Source of the DNA: JAKFDI01 sp044508835 | Lineage (GTDB): Bacteria > Pseudomonadota > Gammaproteobacteria > Burkholderiales > Burkholderiaceae_C | NCBI GenBank assembly: GCA_044508835.1 | Contig: JBIQHD010000019.1 | Coordinates: 1 to 64,000, forward strand | DNA: 64,000 bases | Reading direction: 5' to 3' | Shown: positions 16,784 through 26,273 of the stretch, piece after piece | Position numbering within the stretch: the stretch's first letter is position 1 | How the letters are laid out: each line of letters opens with the position of its first letter | Notes under the pieces: model-generated | Databases searched by the model: none | Told to the model about the DNA's origin: nothing | The model's input: only the letters and a program-made list of their open reading frames with translations | Translations under genes and position numbers: made by a program

Positions 16784-17817
16784 GGTGTCTTGCCGTCCTG
16801 CGCTTCGAGCGCCCGGATGCGGTCTCGCAAGGTGTGCAATTGCCGCAGCGTGGCGGCGTTCTTTTCCCAGGCGGGATTCTCGTCGATGGGGAACACGCCG
16901 CTGTATTGCCCCGGCTTTCGGATGGACCGCATCACCACCGACGCCGCCGAGACGTGCACGTGGTCGGCGAGCGTCAGGTGCCCGAGCACGATGGCCCCGC
17001 CGCCGATGGTGCAGTGCGCGCCGATCGTCGCGCTGCCGGCCACGCCCGCGCAGCCGGCCATCGCCGTGTGCGCGCCGATGCGCACGTTGTGGCCGATCTG
17101 GACCAGGTTGTCGAGCTTGACGCCGTCCTCGACCACCGTGTCGCCGAGCGCGCCGCGGTCGATGCAGGTGTTGGCGCCGATCTCCACGTCGTCGCCGATG
17201 ACGACGCCGCCGAGCTGCTCGATCTTCTCCCAGCGCCCGTCGGCCGGCGCGAAGCCGAAGCCGTCGGCGCCGATCACCGCGCCGCTGTGCACGATGCCGC
17301 GCGCGCCGATGCGGCAGCCGTCGCCGAGCGTCACGCGTGGCGCCAGGCGCGTGCCGGCGCCGATGGAGGCGCCGCGGCCGACGTGGCAGTGGCTGCCGAC
17401 CACGGCGCCGGCCGCCACGCGCGCATCCGCCGCGAGGAAGGCGAAGGGCCCGACGGCGGCGCCCGCCTCCACCACCGCGCCGTCCTCGATCACGGCGCTG
17501 GCATGGATGCCCGCCGCCGGCTGCCCGCGCAGCCGGCGCGCCCACCATTGCGTGAGCCGCGCGAAGTAGAGGTACGGGTCGCCGGTGACGATGGCCGCGC
17601 CGCGCGCCGCGGCCGCCTCGCGCATGGCGGGCGAGACGATGACGCAGGCCGCCCGCGTGCTCGCCAGCTGCGGCTGGTAGCGCGGGTTGGACAGGAAGCT
17701 GAGCGTCGACGCCTGCGCGTCCTGCAGCGTGCCGATGCGGTCGATGCGCGTCGCGGGGTCGCCGAGGAGTTCGCCGCCCAGCTGCGAAACCACTTCGGAC
17801 AGCGTGACTTCGGGCAT
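16780..17817 (-). CDS. lpxD: UDP-3-O-(3-hydroxyacyl)glucosamine N-acyltransferase
   Basis: 345 residues. An N-terminal uridine-binding domain (about 1-100) precedes a long series of hexapeptide repeats forming a left-handed beta-helix, with the catalytic His region GGVVIGDDVEIGANTCIDRG and LVQIGHNVRIG. It adds the second, N-linked 3-hydroxyacyl chain in lipid A synthesis. It follows skp by 50 nt and overlaps fabZ. Confidence 0.96.
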   Translation of the reverse strand: MPEVTLSEVVSQLGGELLGDPATRIDRIGTLQDAQASTLSFLSNPRYQPQLASTRAACVIVSPAMREAAAARGAAIVTGDPYLYFARLTQWWARRLRGQPAAGIHASAVIEDGAVVEAGAAVGPFAFLAADARVAAGAVVGSHCHVGRGASIGAGTRLAPRVTLGDGCRIGARGIVHSGAVIGADGFGFAPADGRWEKIEQLGGVVIGDDVEIGANTCIDRGALGDTVVEDGVKLDNLVQIGHNVRIGAHTAMAGCAGVAGSATIGAHCTIGGGAIVLGHLTLADHVHVSAASVVMRSIRKPGQYSGVFPIDENPAWEKNAATLRQLHTLRDRIRALEAQDGKTP

Positions 17818-17867
17818 GGCGCGTCGCTTGCGGTAGGGCCGGGCGGCGTGCCCGGCAGGGAGGCGGC

Positions 17868-18398
17868 CTACTTGCCGTTGTTCAGCGCGTCGATCACCTT
17901 CTTGGTGATGTCCACGCGTGCGCTCACGAGCGGGCGGCCCGTGCTGTCGGTGATGGCCTCCTGGATGATCAGGTCGAACTTCTCGGTCTCGAAGATCTGC
18001 TTGATCACGCGGTTGGCACGGTCGACGATGGTGGCCAGCTCCTCGTTCTTGCGCTGGTTCAGGTCTTCCTGGAACTCGCGGCGCTTGCGCTGGATTTCGC
18101 GGTCCTGGTCGACGAGCTCGCGCTGGCGGCGGTTGCGCTCGGTCTCGGACAGCGTGGGCGCGTCCTTGTCGAGCTTGTCGGCCGCGCTCTTGAGCCGCAG
18201 GCCGGCTTCGTTGAGTTCCTTCTCGCGCCGGCCGAACTCGGCCTCCAGCTTGGCCTGGGCGGCCTTCGCCGGCGCGGAGTCGCGCAGCACGCGGTCGCTG
18301 TTGACGTAGCCGATCTTCAGTTCCTGCGCGTGGACGGCCGCTGCGGCCAGCACGAGCAGGGCGCTCGCGAAGGCGGTTTTCAGCACGGAGGTCTTCAT
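17868..18398 (-). CDS. skp: Periplasmic chaperone Skp/OmpH
   Basis: 176 residues with a clear Sec signal peptide (MKTSVLKTAFASALLVLAAA then VHA-Q). The mature part starts ELKIGYVNSDRVLRDS, a typical Skp start, and continues as a long charged coiled coil (about 50-130). The trimer holds unfolded outer-membrane proteins on the way to BamA, encoded directly upstream; the bamA stop abuts this start codon. It lies in the usual bamA-skp-lpxD order. Confidence 0.94.
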   Translation of the reverse strand: MKTSVLKTAFASALLVLAAAAVHAQELKIGYVNSDRVLRDSAPAKAAQAKLEAEFGRREKELNEAGLRLKSAADKLDKDAPTLSETERNRRQRELVDQDREIQRKRREFQEDLNQRKNEELATIVDRANRVIKQIFETEKFDLIIQEAITDSTGRPLVSARVDITKKVIDALNNGK

Positions 18399-20702
18399 TT
18401 AGAACGCGGTCCCGATCTGGAATTGAAGAGGCTGGATTCTATCCGTCGGTTCCTTGCGGATCGGGCGGCCGTAGCTGAGCTTGAGCGGGCCCACGGGCGA
18501 GATCCAGCTCAGGCCGAGGCCCGCCGACGCGCGCATCGTGCCGAGGTCCATCTTCTCCTGCTCGCCCCACACGTTGCCCACGTCGACGTAGGTGAACCAG
18601 CGCAGCGTCTTGTCGGTGCCGGTGCCCACCAGCGGCAGGTAGAGCTCGGCGTTGAGGTTGAGGCGCCGGTTGCCGCCCTGGTAGGCGCCGATCGGATCGA
18701 CCGGGCCGAGCGAACCCTGGTCGAAGCCGCGCACGGTGCCCAGGCCGCCGCCGTAGAAGTTCTTGAAGATGGGGAACTCGCGCCCGCCCAGGCCCTTGCC
18801 CCAGCCGAGCTCGGCGTTCAGGCCGAGCGTGAAGCGCCGCGACAGCGGGAAGTACTCCTGGAACTGCGCGTTCGCGCGCAGGTAGCGCGCGTCGCCGCCC
18901 GGCGACCATTCGAGGTTGAGCCGCTGGTAGCGGCCCTCGGTGGGCACGAGGGCGCTGTCGCGCGCGTCGCGCGTCCAGCCGATGGTGAGCGGAACGGACG
19001 TGGCGGAAGCGCCGTGCTTGAGCTTGTAGACGCGGTACGACAGCGGCAGCGCCGTGTCGCCCTTGATCTCGGTGCGCTCCAGGCCAATGCCGAAGTACAC
19101 GGTGTCGAGCTCGCTGAACGGCACGCCGAAGCGGATGGCCGCGCCGGGCGTGGCGAGCTCGTATTCCTCGCCCTGGCTGTTCAGGGGGCGGGTGGTGCGG
19201 TAGAACACGTCGACCGCGCGCGAGACGCCGTCGATCGTGAAGTACGGATCGACGGTGCTGATCACCATCGAGCGCTGCGAGTGGCTGGTGTTGAGCTCCA
19301 GGCCCAGGTAATTGCCCGAGCCGAACACGTTCTCCTGCTTGATCGCGCCGGTGAACGACAGCTTGTCCGCGCTCGAGAAGCCGGCGCCCAGCAGCAGGCT
19401 GCCGGTGGGCTTCTCGGTCACGTTCACCGTCAGGTCGACCTGGTCGGGCACGCCCGGCACCTCCTCGGTCTCGACGTTGACTTCGGTGAAGAAGCCGAGC
19501 CGGTTCAGCCGGTCGCGCGACAGGCGGATCTTGTGGCTGTCGTACCAGGCGGACTCGAACTGCCGGAACTCGCGGCGGATCACTTCGTCGCGCGTGCGGC
19601 TGTTGCCCGCCACGTTGATGCGGCGCACGTAGACGCGGCGCTGCGTGTCGGCGGCGAGCGTGAGCTCGACCTGCCCGGTCGTGCGGTCGATCTGCGGCTG
19701 GGCCTCCACCCGCGCGAAGGCGTAGCCGAAGGTGCCGAAGCGCTCGATGAAGGCGCGCGTCGTCTCGGCCACCGCCTCGGCGCGGTAGGGCTCGCCGGGC
19801 TTGATCTCGACCAGCGTCTTGAAGTCGTCTTCCTTGCCGAGGTAGTCGCCCTCGAGCTTCACCGCCGTCACGACGTAGGGCTGGCCCTCGTTCACGTTGA
19901 TGGTGATCGTGATGTTCTGCTTGTCGGGCGAGATGGCGACCTGGGTCGACTCGACGTTGAACTCGAGGTAGCCGCGGTTCAGGTAGTACGAGCGCAGCGT
20001 CTCGAGGTCGGCGTTGAGCTTGGTGCGCGAATAGCGGTCGGACTTGGTGTACCAGCTGAGCCAGCCGCCGTCGTTCAGCTCGAACAGCCCGGTGAGCGTG
20101 CTCTCCGGGAAGGCCTTGTTGCCGGTGATGCGGATCTCGCGGATGCGCGCCGCCGCACCCTCGGTGATGGAGAAGGTGACGTTGACGCGGTTGCGCTCCT
20201 GCGGCGTCACGGTGGTCACCACCTCGACGCCGTAGAGGCTGCGCGTGAGGTACTGGCGCTTGAGCTCCTGCTCGGCGCGGTCGGCCAGCGCGCGGTCGAA
20301 GGGCAGGCCCTCGCCGATGCCGAAGTCGCGCAGCGCCTTGACCAGCACGTCGCGCTCGAACTCCTTCAGGCCGACGAAGTCGAGGCTGCCGATCACCGAG
20401 CGCTCGTCGACGATGACGATGGCGACGCCGTCCTCGATCTCGATGCGCACGTCCTTGAACAGGCCGGTGGCGAACAGCGCGCGCAGCGCGGCGGCGCCCT
20501 TCTCGTCGTTGTAGACGTCGCCCACGCGGAACGGCAGCGCGGCGAACACGGTGCCGGCGTCGGTGCGCTGCAGGCCTTCGACGCGGATGTCCTTGAGCGT
20601 GAACGGCTCGACGGCCCAGACGGGCGCCGCATGAAGCGCCACGGCCAGTGCGATGGACAGGATGGACGGACGAATCGAGCGCGGTCGAAGGGACGGTGGC
20701 AT
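18399..20702 (-). CDS. bamA: Outer-membrane protein assembly factor BamA
   Basis: 767 residues. A signal peptide (about 1-27) ends near AVWA-V; five POTRA domains follow (about 30-425), beginning FTLKDIRVEGLQRTDAGTVF; the C-terminal half is a 16-stranded beta-barrel with the loop-6 motif GTVRGFDQGSLGP. The last residue is Phe, as BAM substrates and BamA itself require. It inserts beta-barrel proteins into the outer membrane. The lipoprotein partners bamB (42365-43507) and bamD (54371-55186) are elsewhere in this window. Confidence 0.97.
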   Translation of the reverse strand: MPPSLRPRSIRPSILSIALAVALHAAPVWAVEPFTLKDIRVEGLQRTDAGTVFAALPFRVGDVYNDEKGAAALRALFATGLFKDVRIEIEDGVAIVIVDERSVIGSLDFVGLKEFERDVLVKALRDFGIGEGLPFDRALADRAEQELKRQYLTRSLYGVEVVTTVTPQERNRVNVTFSITEGAAARIREIRITGNKAFPESTLTGLFELNDGGWLSWYTKSDRYSRTKLNADLETLRSYYLNRGYLEFNVESTQVAISPDKQNITITINVNEGQPYVVTAVKLEGDYLGKEDDFKTLVEIKPGEPYRAEAVAETTRAFIERFGTFGYAFARVEAQPQIDRTTGQVELTLAADTQRRVYVRRINVAGNSRTRDEVIRREFRQFESAWYDSHKIRLSRDRLNRLGFFTEVNVETEEVPGVPDQVDLTVNVTEKPTGSLLLGAGFSSADKLSFTGAIKQENVFGSGNYLGLELNTSHSQRSMVISTVDPYFTIDGVSRAVDVFYRTTRPLNSQGEEYELATPGAAIRFGVPFSELDTVYFGIGLERTEIKGDTALPLSYRVYKLKHGASATSVPLTIGWTRDARDSALVPTEGRYQRLNLEWSPGGDARYLRANAQFQEYFPLSRRFTLGLNAELGWGKGLGGREFPIFKNFYGGGLGTVRGFDQGSLGPVDPIGAYQGGNRRLNLNAELYLPLVGTGTDKTLRWFTYVDVGNVWGEQEKMDLGTMRASAGLGLSWISPVGPLKLSYGRPIRKEPTDRIQPLQFQIGTAF

Positions 20703-20712
20703 ACGGGAAGGG

Positions 20713-22104
20713 TCAGTACAGGCCCAGGAACCGGGCCACGTCGTTGTAGAGAGCCAGCGACATCATCATCAGCATGATCGCCACGCCGCCGCGCTGCAGC
20801 CGCTCGAGCCACAGCTCCGACACGGGCCGCCCTGTCACTGCTTCGAAAAGATAGTACATCAGGTGTCCGCCATCGAGCATCGGCAGCGGGAGCAGGTTGA
20901 GCACGCCCAGGCTCACGCTCACGACGGCGAGGAACCCGAGGAAGTAGGCGGCGCCCAGGCGGGCCGACTGGCCCGCGTAGTCGGCAATGGTGAGCGGGCC
21001 GCTGAGGTTCTTCAGCGAGGCCTCGCCGATGACCATCTTGCCGAGCATGCGCAGCGTGAGCCAGGACATGTCCCAGGTGCGCACCGCCGCCTTGGTGAAG
21101 CCCTCGACGAGGCCGTAGCGCACCGTGACGATCTCGGGCGGCGCGCCGATGAACGCCTCGATGCGCCCGATGCGCCGGCCGTCCAGCGGCACCACGGCGG
21201 GCAGCACCTCGACGTGGCGCTCGCGCCCGGCGCGCTCGATGCGCCAGGCCATCGGCCGCGCCTGGCCGTCGGCGCCGCTGGCGCGGATGAGCTCGCGCAG
21301 CTTCGCCGCCTCGGCGACCGCCTGACCGTCCACGGCCAGCACGCGGTCGCCCTCCTCGAGGCCGGCGCGCGCCGCGGCGCCGCCGGGGTTGACCTTGCCG
21401 ACCACCGGCTCGCTGTGGAGCTGGTCCAGCCCGACGCGCCGGGCCAGCTGCTCGTCGATCTCCTGGGCGCCCAGCGTGTCGAGCTCGACCCGCACGCTGC
21501 GTTCGTGGCGGCCCTGGGCGTCGGCCAGGCGCAGATGCAGCGGCTCGCCCGCCAGCACGGCCTGGGTGATCTCCCAGCGCAGGTCGTTCATCGAGCGCAG
21601 GTCGCGCCACTCGCTGCCGTCGAAGGACGCGGCGCGCGCCCAGTCGCCGGCGTGCACGCCGGCGCGCTCGGCCAGGCTGTGGGCCGGCGGCGCGCCGAGC
21701 ACGGCCTTGGGCTCGTCCACGCCGATCCAGTGCGCCCCGGCGAAGAGCAGCACCGCCAGCGCGAGGTTCGCGGCCGGGCCGGCGGCCACGATGGCCGCGC
21801 GCTGCCACAGCGGCTTCCGGTTGAAGGCCATCGGGCGGTCTTCGGGGCGCACCGCCGCCTCACGCTCGTCGAGCATGCGCACGTAGCCGCCGAGGGGCAG
21901 CGCGGCGACGACGAACTCGGTGGCGTCGGGCGTCTTCTGGCGTCGCAGCAGCGGGCGGCCGAAGCCGACGGAAAAGCGCAGCACCTTCACGCCGCAGGCC
22001 ACGGCCACGCGGTAGTGGCCGTACTCGTGGATGACGATGAGGATGCCCAGCGCCGCCACGAAGGCCAGCGCGCTGGTGAGGAAGGTCAGGCCGGCGCCGC
22101 TCAT
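20713..22104 (-). CDS. rseP: Site-2 intramembrane protease RseP
   Basis: 463 residues. The zinc site HEYGH (His26, Glu27, His30) lies in the first transmembrane segment (about 10-30); a PDZ region with GLEEGDRVLAVDGQ lies in the middle; NLLPLPMLDGG provides the third metal ligand in the last membrane part. It performs the second cut of the anti-sigma-E factor RseA and clears signal peptides. The start overlaps the dxr stop (ATGA), giving tight coupling; bamA follows 10 nt after its stop. Confidence 0.96.
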   Translation of the reverse strand: MSGAGLTFLTSALAFVAALGILIVIHEYGHYRVAVACGVKVLRFSVGFGRPLLRRQKTPDATEFVVAALPLGGYVRMLDEREAAVRPEDRPMAFNRKPLWQRAAIVAAGPAANLALAVLLFAGAHWIGVDEPKAVLGAPPAHSLAERAGVHAGDWARAASFDGSEWRDLRSMNDLRWEITQAVLAGEPLHLRLADAQGRHERSVRVELDTLGAQEIDEQLARRVGLDQLHSEPVVGKVNPGGAAARAGLEEGDRVLAVDGQAVAEAAKLRELIRASGADGQARPMAWRIERAGRERHVEVLPAVVPLDGRRIGRIEAFIGAPPEIVTVRYGLVEGFTKAAVRTWDMSWLTLRMLGKMVIGEASLKNLSGPLTIADYAGQSARLGAAYFLGFLAVVSVSLGVLNLLPLPMLDGGHLMYYLFEAVTGRPVSELWLERLQRGGVAIMLMMMSLALYNDVARFLGLY

Positions 22105-23291
22105 CGCGCGAGCCGCTCGATGTGCTGCCGCGCCTGGCGGCGGCTGCGCTGGTCGAGTTCGATCAGGCCGGCGAGCGCGGCGGTCTCGTTCGCCGCGATC
22201 TGCATCGACGCCAGCGTCTCGGCGTTGACGGCATGGATGCGGTCGAAGCGGATGCGCCCGTCCAGGAAGGCGGCGACCGCCTCCTCGTTGGCGGCGTTGA
22301 GCACCGCCGTGCTGCCTTCGGCGCCGCGCAGCGTCTCCCAGGCGAGCTGCAGGCCGGGGTAGCGCGCGGCGTCGGCCGGCTCGAAGCTGAGCCCCGACAG
22401 CGCGCAGAAGTCGAGCCGGCTCGCGCCGGACTCCACCCGCTCGGGATAGACCAGGCCGAAGGCGATGGGCACCCGCATGTCGGGCGTGCCGAGCTGGGCG
22501 AGGACGGAGTGGTCGCGGCACACCACCATCGAATGGATGATGCTCTGCGGGTGGATGACCACGCGCACCTGCTCGGGCGCCAGGTCGAACAGCCAGCGCG
22601 CCTCGATCACCTCGAGCGCCTTGTTCATCATCGTGGCCGAGTCGACCGAGATCTTGCGGCCCATCACCCAGTTCGGGTGCGCGCAGGCCTCGTCGGGCGT
22701 GACCTGCCCGAGCGTCGACGGGTCGCGGGTGCGGAACGGCCCGCCCGAGGCGGTGAGCAGGATGTGGTCGATGCGCTCGTGCCACACGCCGCGGTCCTCG
22801 GGCAGGCACTGGAAGATGGCCGAGTGCTCGCTGTCGATGGGCAGCAGGCTCGCGCCGCCTTCGCGCACCGCGTTCATGAACAGCGCGCCGCCGACGACCA
22901 GCGCCTCCTTGTTGGCGAGCAGCAGGCGCTTGCCGGCGCGCGCGGCCGCCAGGCAGGGTTCGAGCCCGGCGGCGCCCACGATGGCGGCCATGACGGCGTC
23001 GACGTCGGCATGGGCCGCCAGGTCGGCCAGCGCCTGCGGCCCGTGGAGCACCTCGCAGGCCACGCCCTCGGCCTGCAGGCGCCGCTGCAGAGCCAGGGCC
23101 GCCGCCGCCTCGCCCACCGCGGCGAAGCGCGGGCGCCAGCGCAGGCACTGCGCGAACAGGTCGTCCACGCGGCTGTGCGCCGTCAGCGCGAAGACCTCGA
23201 AGCGCTGCGGATGGCGGCCGATCACGTCGAGCGTGTTCGTGCCGATGGACCCGGTCGAGCCGAGGATGCAGACGCGCTGGCGGGTGTTCAT
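22101..23291 (-). CDS. dxr: 1-deoxy-D-xylulose 5-phosphate reductoisomerase
   Basis: 396 residues. NADPH-binding ILGSTGSIGTNTLDVI at the N-terminus; ANKEALVVGG, LLPIDSEHSAIFQ and ISVDSATMMNKALEVIEA carry the metal and substrate ligands; HPQSIIHSMV is the flexible-loop region. It makes methylerythritol 4-phosphate, the committed step of non-mevalonate isoprenoid synthesis; ispG in the window (45572-46867) acts later in the same path. ATG 23291 starts 5 nt after the cdsA stop. Confidence 0.97.
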   Translation of the reverse strand: MNTRQRVCILGSTGSIGTNTLDVIGRHPQRFEVFALTAHSRVDDLFAQCLRWRPRFAAVGEAAAALALQRRLQAEGVACEVLHGPQALADLAAHADVDAVMAAIVGAAGLEPCLAAARAGKRLLLANKEALVVGGALFMNAVREGGASLLPIDSEHSAIFQCLPEDRGVWHERIDHILLTASGGPFRTRDPSTLGQVTPDEACAHPNWVMGRKISVDSATMMNKALEVIEARWLFDLAPEQVRVVIHPQSIIHSMVVCRDHSVLAQLGTPDMRVPIAFGLVYPERVESGASRLDFCALSGLSFEPADAARYPGLQLAWETLRGAEGSTAVLNAANEEAVAAFLDGRIRFDRIHAVNAETLASMQIAANETAALAGLIELDQRSRRQARQHIERLAR

Positions 23292-23296
23292 GTCGG

Positions 23297-24133
23297 TCAG
23301 AGGGTGCTCAGCGCCAGGGCGAGCGGGAAGACGGGCAGCAGCGCGTCGATCCGGTCGAGCACGCCGCCGTGGCCGGGCAGCAGGCGGCTGCTGTCCTTGG
23401 CGCCGGCGCTGCGCTTGACGAGGGATTCGACCAGGTCCCCGACGACGCTCATGGCGGCGAGGAACAGCACGGCCAGCACCAGGCCGGGCACGCCCGCGTG
23501 GGCCTGCAGCCGGGTGTAGAGGCTGGCGGAATCGACGGCGAAACGGCCGTCGGCGACCCGCCAGAGAACGGCCAGCACGAGCGCACCCGCCATGCCGCTC
23601 CACACGCCCTCCCAGCTCTTGCCGGGGCTGATGGTCGGCGACAGCTTGCGCCGCCCGAATTGCCGCCCGCCGAAGTAGGCGGCGATGTCGGCCACCCACA
23701 CCAGGCAGAAGACCGACAGGATGAAGTTGACGCCGAGCGTCTTGGCGTGCGCGAGCGCGAGCCAGGCCGTCCACAGCGCCAGCCAGCCCAGCGCCAGGCG
23801 CAGCGCGCGCGGCAGCTGCGGCCAAGACGCCGGGCCGAGCCGGATCGCGCCCAGGCCGCCCAGCACCCACACCAAGGTGGCCAGCCACCACGCCGGCACC
23901 GGCGCCTCGACGTGCCAGCCGCGCCACAAGGCGGCCGCGCAAGCGGCGGCGAGCACGCCGCCGAAGGCCACCGCCGCCGGCTGGCCGCAGGCGTTCAGCC
24001 GTGCCCACTCCCAGCCCGCGGCGCCGATGGCCACGAGCGTCAGCAATGCGAACGGCCAGGGCTGCGCGGCCAGGAGCGCCGGGAGCAGGAGCGCCAGCAA
24101 CACGACCGCCGTGATCACCCGCTGCTTGAGCAT
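23297..24133 (-). CDS. cdsA: Phosphatidate cytidylyltransferase
   Basis: 278 residues, multi-pass membrane protein with about eight hydrophobic segments starting VITAVVLLALLLPALLA. The C-terminal CdsA signature is SAGAKDSSRLLPGHGGVLDR then ID. It makes CDP-diacylglycerol for phospholipid synthesis at the inner membrane. ATG 24133 gives the family-like MLKQRV start; an upstream in-frame ATG at 24223 would lie within uppS. It begins 10 nt after the uppS stop. Confidence 0.95.
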   Translation of the reverse strand: MLKQRVITAVVLLALLLPALLAAQPWPFALLTLVAIGAAGWEWARLNACGQPAAVAFGGVLAAACAAALWRGWHVEAPVPAWWLATLVWVLGGLGAIRLGPASWPQLPRALRLALGWLALWTAWLALAHAKTLGVNFILSVFCLVWVADIAAYFGGRQFGRRKLSPTISPGKSWEGVWSGMAGALVLAVLWRVADGRFAVDSASLYTRLQAHAGVPGLVLAVLFLAAMSVVGDLVESLVKRSAGAKDSSRLLPGHGGVLDRIDALLPVFPLALALSTL

Positions 24134-24143
24134 GGCCGGGACC

Positions 24144-24869
24144 CTATGCCGTTTCGGCTCGCGCCGTGTCCTTGACCGCGCCGAAGCGGCGGTCGCGCCG
24201 GGCGTATTCGGCGAGGGCGGCATCGAGCTCGGCCTCGCCGAACTCCGGCCACAGGCAATCGGTGAACACCAGTTCCGAGTACGCCGCCTGCCACAGCAGG
24301 AAATTGCTGATGCGCACTTCGCCGCCGGTGCGGATGAAGAGGTCGGGGTCGGGCGCGTGGCTGAGCGCCATGTAGCGATTGAGCCGGTCCTCGTCGAGCT
24401 GCTCCGGCGGCACGCCGTCGCGGATCGCCTGGCGGCAGGCCTGGACGACGTCCCAGCGCCCGCCGTAGTTGAACGCGACGGACAGGGTCACGCGTGTGTT
24501 GTGCGCCGTGCTCGACTCGGCCTGCTCCCAGGCCGCGCGCAGCTTGTCGGACACCTGCGAACGGTCGCCGACGATCTTGATGCGCACGCCGCGGTCGGCC
24601 AGCTTGGCGAGGTACTTGGCGACGGCCACCAGCACCAGGCCCATCAGCCCCGTCACCTCTTCGGTCGGGCGCTTCCAGTTCTCGGAGGAGAAGGCGAAGA
24701 CGGTCACGTACTCGACGCCGCGGTCGGCGCAGGCGAGCACGGTCTTGACCAGCGCGTCGACGCCCGCCTTGTGGCCGAAGAAGCGCGGCATGAAGCGCTT
24801 CTTGGCCCAGCGGCCGTTGCCGTCCATGACGATCGCGACGTGGCGCGGAATGGCAGCCTTGGAATCCAC
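24144..24869 (-). CDS. uppS: Undecaprenyl diphosphate synthase
   Basis: 241 residues. The cis-prenyltransferase motif HVAIVMDGNGRWAKKR has the catalytic Asp; FAFSSENWKRP, FNYGGRWD and LFIRTGGEVRISNFLLWQ complete the active site. It builds the C55 lipid carrier for peptidoglycan and O-antigen. A GTG at 24869 is the best start; no ATG is available upstream of the conserved region and no clear SD is seen, so expression may depend on coupling to frr, 32 nt upstream. Confidence 0.95.
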   Translation of the reverse strand: MDSKAAIPRHVAIVMDGNGRWAKKRFMPRFFGHKAGVDALVKTVLACADRGVEYVTVFAFSSENWKRPTEEVTGLMGLVLVAVAKYLAKLADRGVRIKIVGDRSQVSDKLRAAWEQAESSTAHNTRVTLSVAFNYGGRWDVVQACRQAIRDGVPPEQLDEDRLNRYMALSHAPDPDLFIRTGGEVRISNFLLWQAAYSELVFTDCLWPEFGEAELDAALAEYARRDRRFGAVKDTARAETA

Positions 24870-24901
24870 GGGGCGGGACCGGGAACGACGCGGCCGCGCG
24901 G

Positions 24902-25462
24902 TCAGACGGCCATGATTTCGGCTTCCTTGGCCGAAATCAGGCGGTCGATCTCGGCGATCGTGCGGTCGGTGAGCTTCTGGATGTCGTCGAGCGAGCGGCG
25001 CTCGTCGTCTTCGGCAATGAGCTTGTCCTTGAGCAGCTTCTTGGCGTGCTCGTTCGCATCGCGGCGCAGGTTGCGCACGGCGATCTTGGCGTCCTCGCCC
25101 TCGCCGCGCGCCACCTTGGTGAGCTCCTTGCGGCGCTCCTCGGTAAGCGCGGGCATCGGCACGCGCAGCAGGTCGCCCTGTGCAGAAGGGTTCAGGCCGA
25201 GGTCGCTCTCGCGGATGGCCTTCTCGATCTTGGCACCCATGCCCTTTTCCCACGGCTGCACGGTGATCGTGCGCGCATCAAGCAGCGACACGTTCGCCAC
25301 CTGGCTGATGGGCAGCATCGAGCCGTAGTACTCGACCTGCACCTGGTCGAGGATGCCCGGGTGGGCGCGGCCGGTGCGGATCTTCTGCAGCTGGACCTTC
25401 AGGGCCTCGACGGAGCGGCCCATCTTCTGCTCGGCGGTGGATTTGATCTCGGCAATGCTCAT
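24902..25462 (-). CDS. frr: Ribosome recycling factor
   Basis: 186 residues, the family length. The conserved segments KIRTGRAHPGILD, AIRESDLGLNP and VPMPALTEERRKEL are present, with the three-helix-bundle C-terminus. It splits post-termination ribosomes together with EF-G. It lies 24 nt after pyrH in the conserved rpsB-tsf-pyrH-frr order. Confidence 0.97.
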   Translation of the reverse strand: MSIAEIKSTAEQKMGRSVEALKVQLQKIRTGRAHPGILDQVQVEYYGSMLPISQVANVSLLDARTITVQPWEKGMGAKIEKAIRESDLGLNPSAQGDLLRVPMPALTEERRKELTKVARGEGEDAKIAVRNLRRDANEHAKKLLKDKLIAEDDERRSLDDIQKLTDRTIAEIDRLISAKEAEIMAV

Positions 25463-25486
25463 GGAATGTCTCTCTTCGGCGGCCCG

Positions 25487-26197
25487 TCACACGTGGACGA
25501 GCGTGCCCTCGTCCTCGCCCAGCACCACGCGCTTGAGCGCCCCGGGCTTGAAGATGCTGAACACCTTGATCGGCAGCTTCTGGTCGCGGCACAGCGCGAA
25601 GGCCGTGGCGTCGAGCACCTGGAGGTTCCTGACGATCGCCTCGTCGAAGCTGATCTGGGTGTAGCGCGTGGCGTTCGGATCCTTCTTCGGATCGGCGCTG
25701 TACACGCCGTCGACCTTGGTGGCCTTCAGCATGATCTGCGCGCCGATCTCGGCGCCGCGCAGCGCGGCCGCGGTGTCGGTGGTGAAGAAGGGGTTGCCCG
25801 TGCCGGCGGCGAAGATGACGACCTTGCCCTCTTCCAGGTACTGCAGCGCCTTCGGCCGCACGTAGGGCTCGACCACCTGCTCGATGCCGATGGCCGACAT
25901 CACGCGGGCCGTCATGCCCTCCTGGCGCATGGTGTCGGCCAGCGCCAGGGCGTTCATCACGGTGGCGAGCATGCCCATGTAGTCGGCGGTCGCCCGGTCC
26001 ATGCCGACCGAGCCGCCGGCGACGCCGCGGAAGATGTTGCCCCCGCCGATGACCACCGCCACCTCGCACCCGAGCTGCGTCACCTCCTGCACCTCGCGCA
26101 CCATGCGCACGATGGTGGCGCGGTTGATGCCGTAGGCGTCGTCGCCCATCAAGGCCTCGCCGGAGAGTTTCAGCAGGATGCGCTTGTAGGCGGGCAT
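25487..26197 (-). CDS. pyrH: Uridylate kinase (UMP kinase)
   Basis: 236 residues. Amino-acid-kinase fold with ILLKLSGEAL at the N-terminus, VIGGGNIFRG, FAAGTGNPFFTTDTAAALR and KVDGVYSADPKKDPNA. It phosphorylates UMP to UDP in pyrimidine nucleotide synthesis as a hexamer. It follows tsf by 76 nt with a hairpin in the gap, so it may be partly insulated from rpsB-tsf expression. Confidence 0.97.
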   Translation of the reverse strand: MPAYKRILLKLSGEALMGDDAYGINRATIVRMVREVQEVTQLGCEVAVVIGGGNIFRGVAGGSVGMDRATADYMGMLATVMNALALADTMRQEGMTARVMSAIGIEQVVEPYVRPKALQYLEEGKVVIFAAGTGNPFFTTDTAAALRGAEIGAQIMLKATKVDGVYSADPKKDPNATRYTQISFDEAIVRNLQVLDATAFALCRDQKLPIKVFSIFKPGALKRVVLGEDEGTLVHV

Positions 26198-26238
26198 GCA
26201 GCGGCTTTCGGGTGGTTCTCGGGGTGCGAAAGTCTAAA

Positions 26239-26258
26239 CGCCCGGCAGGTGCCGGGCG
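26239..26258 (-). terminator. Hairpin between tsf and pyrH
   Basis: A perfect 8-bp GC stem (26239-26246 with 26251-26258) with a 4-nt loop, followed on the minus-strand RNA by UUUAGACUUU. The U-run is broken, so it is probably a partial terminator after rpsB-tsf. Confidence 0.55.
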
Positions 26259-26273
26259 CCGTCAGGGGAACGC